Positions 1 through 11,326 of a stretch of DNA of 64,000 nucleotides are shown one piece after another. The notes under the pieces are model-generated. The model saw only the letters and a list, made by a program, of their open reading frames with translations. It did no database searches and was not told where the DNA came from. Position 1 is the first letter of the stretch. Every line of letters starts with the position of its first letter. This DNA is from Nemopilema nomurai (Eukaryota > Cnidaria > Scyphozoa > Rhizostomeae > Rhizostomatidae). The position numbers were made by a program, and so were the translations under genes. The DNA lies in the NCBI GenBank assembly GCA_003864495.1, contig PEDN01001354.1:682001-746000 (forward strand), in the 5' to 3' direction.

Positions 1-388
1 ATGAAGATAGGAAGTGGAATTGCCTTGTGATTCGAACCCATCAATTGCGTCCACAGCAAGCTTCAAGTTAATGTTCATGTCAGAGAAAAAATTATATCAC
101 ATATTCGCCATAAGCTATTAGTTTTGAAAACATAGGGAAAATATGCAAAGTATGCAAATCGTCAAATTTTATTTGTTCTGTATCCTTTTCAAGCACTTGA
201 ATTCTATAGAAACAGACTTAATGGCAATGTTCAAAACTTCTTCTTGCCTTACATAGTCCTTTGTCCTGTGTGAATGTTAATGTACTACTTAAGCTACGAA
301 TTGTCCTTTTGAATATTTGACTGCTCTTAAGTACTTTGCATACTCGTGTTATTCACCAAGAATATTCACGTTTCTATTTGTTTTTCAG

Positions 389-3300
389 CCACAGTTCATT
401 AACCTTGCGCACATCTGGACTGGGTTCCAAGACGAAATGGTCCTGCTCAGCGTCCTCAGCAACATATTCGCAAGCCTTGAACAGTTCAGCAAAGTATGTA
501 CCAAATATAATATTATATTCACCCAATATTTCTAAGAGAACTGATGCTACGATGAAAAGTTGTAACACAGGATTAAGAAATGCCCATCTTATTTGCGGAT
601 GTCGATATATGATGTCAATTAGGCTAGAACGCTATGGAAATAAGGGTCAAATTTGAGGTTTGTTAGAGCTTTAAGTAAAATGCAACTTTTTCAAGTATTT
701 TCGTTAAGTTTTTCGATACAGAAACACATTTATTAAGCCATAACCAGTTCTTCGTGGAAATTTTCTCATTCTTTAAAGATCATTTTGTGATAGACAAACA
801 TAAAACTGTATCATGATTGCATTAGCTCCTTTGTATAGCAAAAACATGAGGAAAATATGATTTTATGATTCAATATCTTTTCTACTCATTCTGCTGGAGT
901 GTAATCTAACCCAATGTTGATCTAGTGAATGAAATTAGCAAAGAGTAACAATATGGCATCACCTGAAAAAATGCTTCTCGATGGTAGATCTCTCTCATTT
1001 CAGACACGCCATGATATATTCGACGAGCAGCGTTTCGAAGTGTTGTTGTCAAACATCACAGTCAAGACAGATGATGAGCGGCTAAATGAGGTAAGAATAT
1101 TATTAGCAGTTATTTTTTAGCAAAATATTTACAAAGAAACAGTGGAGGGAGAACGGTGAACTCAACTCAGAATTCCCAGTCCATTTTTCTCCTTGAAACA
1201 GGTTTCGTATCATGAAGATTTAGTACTTCTAGAAGGTGCAATTCAGTAAGAGTTCTATTGCAGATTTGACTTCTTCATCAATCATGTCATTCGTACATTT
1301 GGTACCTGTTATTTAATGCAGTTGTTACGAAAATTGCTGTTTTTCGTCTAACATTATCTGCTCCGCGCAGGCTGAGCTGTTCACGTTTGCGGCAAAAGGA
1401 GAGGGGGATTGTTTTGGGTTGTTACGTCAGGTTCTAAGCTTAATATGATGATCAATCAAATAGAGTTGTCATCTGATGCACAGGACCAACACCTGTTGCC
1501 TGATCACCAAGATGAATTTCAGTAGCAACTTATAACTGTTGCTTTCTATCTACCATAAACTAGAAAATAACACTGTGTATTATTTGCCTGTTGATTGAAC
1601 CATCGAACCGCATTGATGATAGGCCCAAATGTTACATGAAACATGGCATTGAAATACAAAGCTCGTATACGTTAAGGCCAACAATCATTGTCTCTGACGT
1701 CTTTTGATCTTCCTTTTGCAAACACACATCATTAGGTAATTAATTGTAATAAACCTTTATTCACAGATTATTCGACATTGAAATTTTGTTCAACTATGGT
1801 TTAAAAACCAAAACTCTTCCTGTTGATTTAAATGCACTCGTGTTTTCATTTACTAGACTACCTCGGAGGAGAATCGGATAATACCAGCAAGAATTACCAA
1901 CATGTCAATTGATGTTTTGTACCCTGAGACGACAAAGAATTTCGAAAAACTACCAATACAATACCGGGTAAGAAAGGAAGCCAGTTTGCTGTTGATACCG
2001 TACTTTATATTTTATATATTATATTATGATATATTATATTTATTTTCTATGGATTCCGTACTCTGAACTTGAAAATGATCCAAGCTAAAGACAAGCCAGA
2101 AACTATTTTTTACCATTTTCAGAGCTCTACATCTTGAAGATAGGAAGAGGAATAAAAAAAGAGCCAATCAAGTCATTCCTTCAACTTGCTCACCTTGATA
2201 TCATTTTTCAGTTCACCCTTAATTAATTACCTCGTTAGGGTACCATATCTATTGAAGTAGAGTATCCATAATTGCTGCACTGTGCTTTTTTACTCAAGTT
2301 AATACACTGAATTTTCGATCTCAAACCAATGCCACCCATTTTACAGTGCCCAAAAATAATGTATGTTATCTAGGAAGATGAACAAATAACTATCAGAAAG
2401 GATTCTCTATGTTGGTTTTATTCTCTACCGCTTGAATTTCAGAATGCCCAATTTCTTTTTTCTTTGCACAGGGGTTTTGCGCATGGACCATTGTTGAGCA
2501 AGATCGACTTTTGATTCCCGCGAACCCTGAAATCGGTGTCCTTTCCTTCAACGACTGTTACTACGCATTCGCCTTCGCAGAGGCTGCCTATGATTTTGCT
2601 AACAACCCAAGTGAATTCGTTGATAAAGTTGCAGAGCGTGCCAAAAAATCCCCTGAGCTTATCCAATTGCTTGAACTGCACAAACAATTTGCTGCAATCA
2701 CCCCATACACAAAGGTGGGTATTGAATTGATTATCACTCCTGACTGATCTAATGCGAAAAATAATTTGCCTCAGAAACTCGTATCATAAAAGGAAAAAGG
2801 TTGCCTCAAATTGCCTATACCAATTTATAATAAGAAGTAAACATTTCCTATTTCTATATCACTTGCTTGAAAGAAGGTCGGAGCAGAGTTGACAGGTTTT
2901 TAGCCTTTTATAGGGAACATTGCTTCGTCCACGTAGGCCTAGAACGCGTAGGGCGTATTTGCGAATTTGTAGACTAGTAGGATGGGGACATTGGCCATTC
3001 CAACCATGCACTTTATCATTATGAATACTCAACCTTACTTGCATCTTTTGCATCGCAACTAAAATCGTATTTCTGAGTCTTTACTAGCATTTCAAATCAC
3101 TTTCATAACATTATGGAAGGAAAGTTTTGTGGCTTTGAATCAAGAGTTATCAAGTATTTTTAGAGCGTTTGTAGCGCGTTGCACGATGGGCTTAGGACCC
3201 TAGAGCCGAGGATGCGACGATTGCAAGTTAATCCAGACTGCAATTTAGTTTATGCCATCCTCCTAACTGACCAAAGCAATCTTGCACTAGGGAAAAGGCC

Positions 3301-4567
3301 CCGGAGGCATGATTGAAGTGCCTGTGAAAAAGGCGGACTGTGGAACCCAGACTGATACGCATTTCATGGAATCGAATATCGTCAAGACGTATGAGTGGAA
3401 TGAGTGGGAACTGCGTCGGAAAGCCATCAAACTGGTAACACAATATGTCAATACTGTGCTATTTGAAAATAAAATCGTTAAACATGCATGCTATTTATAA
3501 GCAAGAACTTAATTTTCAAAGATACTTAGCTGCGACGTTTAGTCTAAAATGCATCTTTAAATTAGACATGCGATTCATAGGTTTACTTCGCTTGTGATCA
3601 GAGAATTGAGCTGCTTTTTGCTTATTTCCTGAATGTCTACAATTTCTTGCATGAAAATATTGCTCGACCTGTACATAGGTTATTGTGCAGTTATTGTTAA
3701 CATGATATTATTATTCGTTACAATCGAACTTATACAATAAGCTAACATCGAAAAATATATTCATACATGCAAAGTTCTGTCACAGAAAATGTCAAAAAAG
3801 TTTTTAAAATGTTTTACTACCTAAAGGTTTAATACTGGCTAATAATTATCGTAACCGTTGCCTGTCTTCTCACTGGTAACCTCTGATTATAAATAAAGCT
3901 TTCTTCTACTAAAGGCGAATCTGCGAACAAAGATCACTCACTCCATGCAAACAGAACTGAGCAACTATAGAAGAGATAATGACACACAAGTCTACCTACC
4001 GAAGTAAGTTCGCAATCTCGTCTAGGCAGGATGGTCGCATCGTCTTGGAATCCTCGTATCTAAAAATGAAGAGTGGAGTTTAAGAGCTAAATCGTTCCCA
4101 AACATATTTCACCTGTTTCATACATTTTTAAAAAGCGTAACTTTACTTCATGTTCCCTCTGCTGCCACACTGAATGCTTTGGGTATTTATTTTTATTTAA
4201 AAAATCTCTATACAACTTATGAAACTAGAAAACTTTCAAAGTTGAAACTTGTTGCTCGAAGAAGCATGAATTTAGTCGTTGACGCACTGATAAAAGCTCA
4301 AGATTCAGTTGGTTGAACTTAGTTCCTTTAACTTGTCATTTACAGGGGAGTTTTTCATTGCTATCCCTATTGTTAAATTTAATAAATCGACAGTCCCTAA
4401 TGATGATGTTGGCACTTCGTTTTAGGAACGCGGAGACACAGACCAAGAGGGATGGCTCAACGAATGTTCCTAAGCCCTCAGTCTTCATTGCTGGCCTTCG
4501 TGGCTGCAATTCGACCAGAACGACGATGACCAAAGTAGACTTGACGGTGGATGTTGATCAAACCTAG
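389..4567 (+). CDS. CFAP206: CFAP206, C-terminal half (7 exons; 5' exons lie before the window)
   Basis: This is a cilia- and flagella-associated protein of the radial spoke 2/3 base region of the axoneme, needed for normal ciliary beating in known orthologues. Exons read from the sequence are 389-493, 1004-1090, 1857-1967, 2472-2714, 3291-3434, 3915-4003 and 4426-4567 (TAG). All junctions have AG/GT and the phases agree (0,0,0,0,0,2), giving 306 residues. Family landmarks are WTGFQDE in the first exon; YPETTKNFEKLPIQYR spliced to GFCAWTI; NPEIGVL; KKSPELIQLLELHKQF; CGTQTDTH then YEWNEWELRRKAIKL; and a C-terminus with FIAGLRG and VDLTVDVDQT. These follow the vertebrate protein, as I recall it, almost block for block. 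The N-terminal half (about 300 residues) is not in the window; I see no convincing exon in 1-388. An AATAAA lies at 4786-4791. Nothing suggests a broken gene. Confidence 0.93.
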
Positions 4568-5522
4568 CTTCGAAAATTTACAAAACAATTTTTCAAATAG
4601 CCAGTGGTTTATGATTCGTGACATATATTATATGCGTACGCATTACTTTGTACATTATTCAACTTTTGAGGAAATATTGTGGTCATTGATCATCTTTTTC
4701 GTCCATTCTACATCCAAATACCAACTCCTTTAATAACGTTTCAACTCCTTTTTTATTTTTCTACTGGTACACCTATAAGTCCAAAAATAAATTGTTTTCA
4801 CTTTTTCAATCAGTGTTTCTTCATTTAATGGCCATAATCTATAGGAGAACATATCCTTTGGAGTTGTTTTTTAATGCTAGTGTTTACACAAGCCAGGTTA
4901 AAAAATATAATTTCATTTAAGATTAATGGGAAGATAATTCTTTCAAAAATAAAGATAATGCATTGTACATGTATGTCCAGTTTTCCAAATATTATGTTAA
5001 GATCAAGGAAATGGGCAAACTTTGATACAAAAAAAACAAGAAGAATATGATATCAATTATTAGTAAAAGTGTTCAAAAAGTTCAATATAAAAAAAATGGG
5101 GCTGCTTTCAATTACGGTATTCTATCCTTTTACTATTCAACTTTGATGGTTATAAATGGACAATTATATATACATTACTACAGTACACTGCTTTCAATGC
5201 GGACCTGTAGAAAGGATATTTGGGTAGGAACTGATAAAAACGCCCAATGTTGAGAAACTGTGTCCAACTGCAATGCCAAGATCATTGATGTACTTTTTGA
5301 TTAAGTACGGTCTGGAGAGAACTACATAAAAACGGTATTATTCCTGTTGTTACTATGAAAATAATCAATCATCGACAAAATATAAAATAGGCCAATTCTG
5401 CTAATAAAAATTCACGCATTAGACAAGACTGATAAAAACTTTCTCAAAGTACACAGTAAAGTAGCAAAAAGGATTTAAGTTCTAGATTGAGTTTATTGGG
5501 AGAAGTAGAATTATTATCTACG
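4568..5522. other. AT-rich spacer downstream of CFAP206
   Basis: This stretch holds the CFAP206 3' UTR with a poly(A) signal near 4786, then AT-rich DNA. I see no coding exon with splice sites and no clear repeat. It ends at the TTAA that flanks the first transposon. Confidence 0.6.
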
Positions 5523-5526
5523 TTAA

Positions 5527-7484
5527 AGTGCATATGACACGAAAAATTTTATTCGCTTAAACTATCAACTAAGCATCGCTGGTAACGATGGTGAACTTCG
5601 ATTTTTCATTTTCGAAGTACTTTTCGCGAAAATCGGGGTTTTCTGACACCCACTTTGCCTAAAATGTGTCAATGTGTCAAATTCCCATTGTTTAACACCT
5701 GAAGTACGTTGTCGATGATGCCACATAAACCCCGGGGGCATCCAAATAATACTTTATATGTGAATGCGCAGTGCTTTATTCCTGTACCAGTGTCGTTGTA
5801 AACTCCCTTCGTAGAGAGTTTTTTTACAAACTATTTATGTGTATCCAAGAAAATTTTGGACGATATTTGGAAATTCCAAATTGAACATTCACATAAAGGG
5901 CAGTCGGAGATTTCATAACAAACCAAGCAGTGTCGTCAGAACGAAATTCATTTTGGGGGGTCTGCCTATTGTATTGCTTCCCCGCCAGTACACTATTTTA
6001 AGACATATATAGTATTGGGGGCTACAGACTCCCGCTTCTGATGGCCTTGACAGATTCTACAAGTTCCTGGTAACTGGACAATCTACTACATTAGGTAATC
6101 CTTGCCTCACCAATGTCAATGTCAGCATTTTTATATATTAAAACATCCCTGATGTTAATTGTTCAGTTAGTTTGATAACTTTCTAAAATAATTGCAATAC
6201 ATAATCAAACTAATTCAATATCTCCTGTAATGTTTAAAATATTTGAGTAAAACTTTCTATGGGGTACAGATGCAAAATTCAAGCGAGAAAATTGATTATC
6301 AAAAACAAAACATGTGTACATATTTAATCATTTCTCTTTATTATTTTCATTTCATAGCTTTCACATTTCAAAGTTTATTGTTAGTTGAACGTGATTCACA
6401 AGTATTTGTTAAAAACCAGTACGAAATATCCTCCAGGGATCATAAAAGGAACAAACATTGATGAGAGACCATCGACTACTGAGGGGACAAGTTTATCCGA
6501 TGTTGCATCCACTGCAACTGCAAAAGCCAGACGAAGAGACACAAAAGTAGACACAGAAAGCCAGATAAGCGACTCCGTTCAACTTGATGAGCCTGACCAA
6601 AAAGAGCGTGATTTTTGGATTCAATGTACACCCGGTTCGTAATGCCCTCAAAAACAAGCTTCTGATATGCCGCAGTACAAGCTTCCCATGGACTTCTTTG
6701 GCAGCATCGGTACTCCCTTGCACCAACAAGAAACCCAGTTTGACACTTACCACACACACACACCTAAGAATTAATAACAATCAAAATATAAACCAACCCC
6801 TGACCGTTTTCGTTTTAGCAAGTCGTATTTTAACTTTGCCCACAAAACTCATCAGCCTAGGCTAGGCCTCATTTGGAAAACATTTATCAGGTTATGGTAC
6901 CTTAAAACAGCCACGATGCAAAGCGAATACGGAATTTCTAACTTTAAAACTCAATGACGATTTATCCTACTCACCATTCATTCAGAGGAATAATTTCTCG
7001 CCGTCGATCAAGCAGTTGGGAAGGCCGTATCCTCATCTTCTGCCTGGTCTCTTTCGATCGCCGTGCCAGCTTCGCCTGGCTCCGCGTCCGAATTTTCCTC
7101 AGACGAAATGAGTTGTTCGTTCTGGTAGGTAAAAAAGCCCACCAGAAGCACCTATAAGCTCTTCTTCTTCACTTTCTTCGAAAACTGAAGCCATCGAGCT
7201 CTAACATTCGCTGTCCGACATGATTACATGGTCGCAAGTAAAATTCCGCCGTAGAGTTTCTTCTTAGAAAGCAATCTAAACTTTTCACTAACACAACTAC
7301 TTTACGTCACTTCCTGTCAAACTCGACCCAATCCCTTATGACAGATTTTGAAGCAAAAAAATCGACTTTGAAACAGCTGTAACTACGAACGTACACGTCT
7401 TTCGAAGATTTTAAGGTTATTTTCGTAATCAGTGTACTCGATTTAGTCAGATGGTGAAATTAAAATTTTCGTGTCATATGCACT
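5527..7484. mobile_element. TTAA-target DNA transposon, non-autonomous (element 1)
   Basis: The element has terminal inverted repeats: the left end reads AGTGCATATGACACGAAAA and the right end is its reverse complement. It is flanked by TTAA on both sides (5523-5526 and 7485-7488). A TTAA target duplication is typical of the piggyBac and Kolobok superfamilies. The inverted-repeat start lacks the usual piggyBac CCC and resembles element 2 (9746-11322), which has a THAP-like fragment, so Kolobok is favoured by inference. Length is 1,958 bp. No transposase was recognised inside. The interior carries a broken gene on the minus strand (5569-7194). The right flank is the first unit of the 7.5-9.7 kb tandem array. 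Confidence 0.82.
5569..7194 (-). pseudogene. Decayed P2X7-ballast-like cysteine-domain gene inside element 1
   Basis: The gene reads leftward. The ATG at 7194 starts an acidic N-terminus (MASVFEESEEEELIGASGG), followed by an acidic stretch in a shifted frame. A GT donor lies just below 6975, and the first exon ends in codons for PLNE plus the first two bases of a TGG tryptophan codon. After an acceptor above 6763 the next exon reads CVCGKCQTGF then REYRCC. The WCxCGxC...ExxCC pattern is that of the zinc-binding cysteine domain found in the intracellular 'ballast' of vertebrate P2X7 and in many invertebrate proteins. A (GT)n run at the exon start appears to be one unit too long, which breaks the frame. 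A possible last exon, 5658-5569, is open in two frames; one reads AKWVSENPDFREKYFENE to a TAG. Middle exons could not be assigned. Several frameshifts mark it as a pseudogene in this copy. Confidence 0.55.
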
Positions 7485-7488
7485 TTAA

Positions 7489-8634
7489 GGACATGTGTTA
7501 AGTAGCTACTTAAGGATAGATACAAAGTAGCTACTAAAGGACATGTGTTAAGTAGCTACTTAAGGATAGATATAAAGTAGCTACTAAAGGACATGTGTTA
7601 AGTAGCTACTTAAGGATAGATATAAAGTAGCTACTAAAGGACGTATGTTAAGTAGCTACTTAAGGGAAGATATAAAATAGCTACTAAAGGACGTATGTTA
7701 AGTAGCTACTTAAGGGTAGATATAAGGTAGCTACTAAAGGACGTATGTTAAGTAGCTATTTGAGGGTAGATATGAACAAGCTACCAAAGGAGGTATGTTA
7801 AGTAGCAACTTAAGGGTAGATATAATGTAGCTACTAAAGGACGTATGTTAAGTACCTACTTAAGATTAGATATAAAGTAGCTACTAAAGGACGTATATTA
7901 AGTAGCTACTTAAGGGTAGATATAAAGTAGCTACTAAAGGACATGTGTTAAGTAGCTACTTAAGGATAGATATAAAGTAGCTACTAAAGGACATGTGTTA
8001 AGTAGCTACTTAAGGATAGATATAAAGTAGCTACTAAAGGACGTATGTTAAGTAGCTACTTAAGGGAAGATATAAAATAGCTACTAAAGGACGTATGTTA
8101 AGTAGCTACTTAAGGGAAGATATAAAATAGCTACTAAAGGACGTATGTTAAGTAGCTACTTAAGGGAAGATATAAAATAGCTACTAAAGGACGTATGTTA
8201 AGTAGCTACTTAAGGGAAGATATAAAATAGCTACTAAAGGACGTATGTTAAGTAGCTACTTAAGGGTAGATATAAGGTAGCTACTTAAGGACGTATGTTA
8301 AGTAGCTATTTGAGGGTAGATATGAAATAGCTACCAAAGGAGGTATGTTAAGTAGCAACTTAAGGGTAGATATAATGTAGCTACTAAAGGACGTATGTTA
8401 AGTACCTACTTAAGATTAGATTTAAAGTAGCTACTAAAGGACGTATATTAAGTAGCTACTTAAGGGTAGATATAAAGTAGCTACTAAAGGACATATGTTA
8501 AGTAGCTACTTAAGGGTAGATATAAAGTAGCTACTTAAGGACGTATGTTAAGTAGCTACTTAAGGGTAGATTTAAAGTAGCTACTTAAGGACGTATAGAT
8601 ATAGCTACTTAAGGGTAAATATAAAGTAGCTACT
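7489..8634 (+). repeat. Tandem array, 50-bp unit, left arm of a fold-back repeat
   Basis: About 23 head-to-tail copies of a 50-bp unit. Each contains the palindrome AAGTAGCTACTT, a TTAAG on each side of it, a TAGATATAAAGTAG-type spacer and an ACGTATG or ACATGTG block. Copies differ by a few bases, and a block of about 500 bp (from 7489) is itself repeated from about 7940, so higher-order duplication is visible. No ORF of interest. Confidence 0.95.
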
Positions 8635-9056
8635 TAACACAGCTACTTAGTACCTGTACTTAAGCAGCTACTTAGTACCTGTACTTAAGCAGCTACTTCG
8701 TACCTGTACCTTAAGCAGCTACTTCGTACCTGTACCTTAAGCAGCTACTTCGTACCTGTACCTTAAGCAGCTACTTCGTACCTGTACCTAAGCAATAAAG
8801 TACAGGTACGAAGTAGCTGCTTAAGGTACAGGTACGAAGTAGCTGCTTAAGGTACAGGTACGAAGTAGCTGCTTAAGGTACAGGTACGAAGTAGCTGCTT
8901 AAGGTACAGGTACGAAGTAGCTGCTTAAGGTACAGGTACGAAGTAGCTGCTTAAGGTACAGGTACGAAGTAGCTGCTTAAGGTACAGGTACGAAGTAGCT
9001 GCTTAAGTACAGGTACTAAGTAGCTGCTTAAGTACAGGTACTAAGTAGCTGTGTTA
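8635..9056. repeat. Palindromic centre of the array, 26-bp units in both orientations
   Basis: The 50-bp unit gives way to a 26-bp unit containing AGCAGCTACTTCGTACCTGT and a TACC TTAAG tail. About six copies run in one orientation to near 8786. After a short hinge (AAGCAATAAAG, about 8788-8800) about ten copies follow in the reverse orientation to about 9056. The two halves are close reverse complements and would form a near-perfect hairpin as single strands. Confidence 0.93.
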
Positions 9057-9741
9057 AGTAGCTACTTTATATTTACCCTTAAGTAGCTATATCTATACGT
9101 CCTTAAGTAGCTACTTTAAATCTACCCTTAAGTAGCTACTTAACATACGTCCTTAAGTAGCTACTTTATATCTACCCTTAAGTAGCTATATCTAACGTCC
9201 TTAAGTAGCTACTCGATATCTACCCTTTAGAAGCTATCTACATACGTCCTTAAGTAGCTACTTTATATCTACCCTAAAGTAGCTATATCTAACGTCCTAA
9301 AGTAGCTACTCGATATCTACTCTTAAGCAGCTATCTATATACGTCCTTAAGTAGCTACTTTATATCTACCCTTAAGTAGCTATATCTTTACGTCCTTAAG
9401 TAGCTATTCGATATCTATCCTTTAGTAGCTATCTATATACGACCTTAAGTAGCTACTTTATATCTACTCTTAAGCAGCTATATCTATACGTCCTTAAGTA
9501 GCTACTTAACATACGTCCGTTAGTAGCTACTTTATCTACTCTTAAGCAGCTACTTTCTATCTACTCTTAAGTAGCTACTCTCTATCTACCATTAAGTAGC
9601 TACTCTATGTCTACCCTTAAGTAGCTATTTAACAAATCTCCTTAAGTAGCTATTTTTTACTTACCCATAAGTTGTTTTTGACATGTGTTCCTAAGTAGCT
9701 ATTATCTATCTACCCTTTAGGTAGCTTTATCCAATCTTCTC
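9057..9741 (-). repeat. Right arm of the fold-back array (inverted 50-bp units)
   Basis: These units are reverse complements of the left-arm repeat (CTTAAGTAGCTACTT, TATATCTACCC, ATACGTCC). They diverge more than the left arm and decay toward 9.7 kb. The arm is cut at TTAA 9742-9745 by element 2 and resumes after 11326. Confidence 0.92.
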
Positions 9742-10067
9742 TTAAAGGAGAACTGACACGCAAAAAAAAGTTTGCCTTATTCTACGCAGAATGTGCCACT
9801 GAATTCAAATCTGATAATTTTTTTTTCATTAGCGTCACAATTTTCCTGCTTTTCGCATATTTACACGTCAATTACGTCACTGCCATTACTCGGGAATTTT
9901 CCGAAGCGGAAACAAGATTATCGCAACGGGTCGTTAAAATTATCCGGCTGACGTCACAAGTGACATGTTTATAAGGCCGTCTATAGGGATTTGACCATAA
10001 GTGTAGAAACTGATCCAAAAATTGGTGCTCTACAGTAACTTTCTGCCTTAAATAAACTTAAAAAATA

Positions 10068-10368
10068 GTTCATTGTGCTGCCTATAATTGCACTGGAGTT
10101 GGAAAGTCCCTATTTTCGGTTCCCGACGGGTCGTGATCTGTTAAAACGCTGGCTTGCAAACCCGAAGCGGGAAGATTTTAGGTCAATGTTTGGGAGTTTA
10201 AAGCCTTTATACTCCGACGACGGAAACTGGCTGCGATTTTTCTGCACTGCACAAGAAGGTATAACTTTACGGACATTTCTGCCAAGCCTTCGCCAAATCC
10301 ATCGGATGAATTGTCGATATGCAACGTGCCTAAATAACCTGAAGATGAGACGTAATAAAATATCGTAA
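10068..10368 (+). pseudogene. THAP-like zinc finger fragment (transposase N-terminus remnant)
   Basis: One frame gives HCAAYNC, matching the C-x4-C start of a THAP finger. A one-base shift then moves to a frame reading YFRFPTGRDLLKRWLANPKR, matching the F-RFP...L..RW core of THAP domains. The second half of the finger (C-x2-H) is not recognisable in one frame. The open stretch ends at a TAA at 10366-10368. In Kolobok and P-type elements THAP is the DNA-binding head of the transposase; here the rest is missing and a minus-strand gene occupies the following DNA. Confidence 0.5.
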
Positions 10369-10439
10369 ATGTTAGACTAAAATCAATACACGTAGAAAGG
10401 GGCTATCAAAGAGCAGTTAATATTTTGTCGTTTACTTAC

Positions 10440-10994
10440 TCGCAAGCAGGAGTATCATCTATATCTCCTCCTTGCTCTTTGTCAACAGATTGATAGATTG
10501 CCGTATCTGTGGGGTTTCCGCACAGCAAAGGCTTTTCCTCCCACATGGCGACACAGTTGACGCATTGGCAGCCCAAAATTAATTCGAAAGTATATAAAAT
10601 TCAGAAGGAAAAATTCTGAGCAAGATTTTGTCGGTACGGAGTTTCTGAGCAAGGTTACGTCTGTACGGAGTTTCTGAGCAAGGTTACGTCTGTACGGGCA
10701 CTCATGAAACTTTTAGGCCAAATTGACCAAAAAGACCCTTCTGACAAAAACATCCAAAACCGAAATAAATTACTAATTTATGGAAACTCGATATCATATT
10801 AATGAAATAAAATCATGTTTATTTCTAAAACAACTTACCAGTTTGTATTTCCAATTCGTTCTGTGATAAACAACTACTGCTGGATGACGCAGCCGAAGCA
10901 ATAGTACCAGGTTGTGGCTCAAACATAAACGGTTGAATGTTTCCAGCCACTTCGATATCCGGGCAAAAAACTCCGATTCTGAGTCAGAATCCAT
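10440..10994 (-). pseudogene. Decayed P2X7-ballast-like cysteine-domain gene inside element 2
   Basis: Exon 1 (10994-10839) starts MDSDSESEFFARISKW. After a frameshift near 10930 it reads PFMFEPQPGTIASAASSSS to a GTAAGT donor; the P-x-x-FEP motif is usual ahead of this domain. A second exon, ending at 10440 before GTAAGT, reads GCQCVNCVAMWEEKPLLC, a CxCxxC cysteine cluster in which the expected W is G and one of the terminal paired cysteines is lost. A stop codon just upstream in the same frame means the acceptor is unclear. Further exons would overlap the THAP fragment and are not seen. It has the same polarity relative to the array and the same layout as the gene in element 1. Confidence 0.45.
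10614..10698 (+). repeat. 29-bp tandem repeat, about 3 copies, inside element 2
   Basis: Units begin TTCTGAGCAAG and end GTACGGAGT; the second and third are nearly identical. It lies in the putative intron of the antisense gene. Confidence 0.85.
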
Positions 10995-11326
10995 TGAATT
11001 GTTGAATTACCCGTCAAAAATGCTATAAAGATTTACAGCCTAAGCACTACACGAAGACGTGTCTGCAGCGTTTTGTAAAGGTTAACTATAGCGCCATATT
11101 GTACGTGCTGAGAACATGTCACTTGTGACGTCAGTGATGATTGCCCACTCGTGTCGATTTTCGCCTTGACTCACAAATAGTCGGGATAATTGTCGTTTCT
11201 CAACTTTGGACGCCTATCTCTCAGAAACGGTAAGCGTTATGTCAAAAATTTCTTCAATACCATTATTTTCTCGACACAAACTTCAATTTTAGCTACACTT
11301 TTTTTTGCGTGTCAGTTCTCCTTTAA

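Larger units (their letters stand above)
9746..11322. mobile_element. TTAA-target DNA transposon nested in the array (element 2)
   Basis: The left end is AGGAGAACTGACACGCAAAA and the right end is its inverse, flanked by TTAA at 9742-9745 and 11323-11326. A second, subterminal inverted repeat TGACGTCACAAGTGACATGT starts near 9950, with its complement at 11114-11133. Length is 1,577 bp. The core TGACACG of the ends is shared with element 1. Contents are a broken THAP-like fragment on the plus strand and a broken ballast-like gene on the minus strand. TTAA duplication plus THAP suggests the Kolobok superfamily, whose transposases carry THAP domains; no catalytic domain remains, so it is non-autonomous. 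Confidence 0.85.

Noticed and set aside
6385..6642. Plus-strand frame ending DEPDQKERDFWIQCTPGS, preceded by a possible acceptor
   Set aside because: It is complementary to the cysteine exon of the decayed ballast-like gene, which has a recognisable motif; the plus reading has no ATG or known domain.
7489..9741. CRISPR-like array of regular repeats
   Set aside because: The units are contiguous without unique spacers, in a eukaryotic context; it is a satellite/fold-back repeat.
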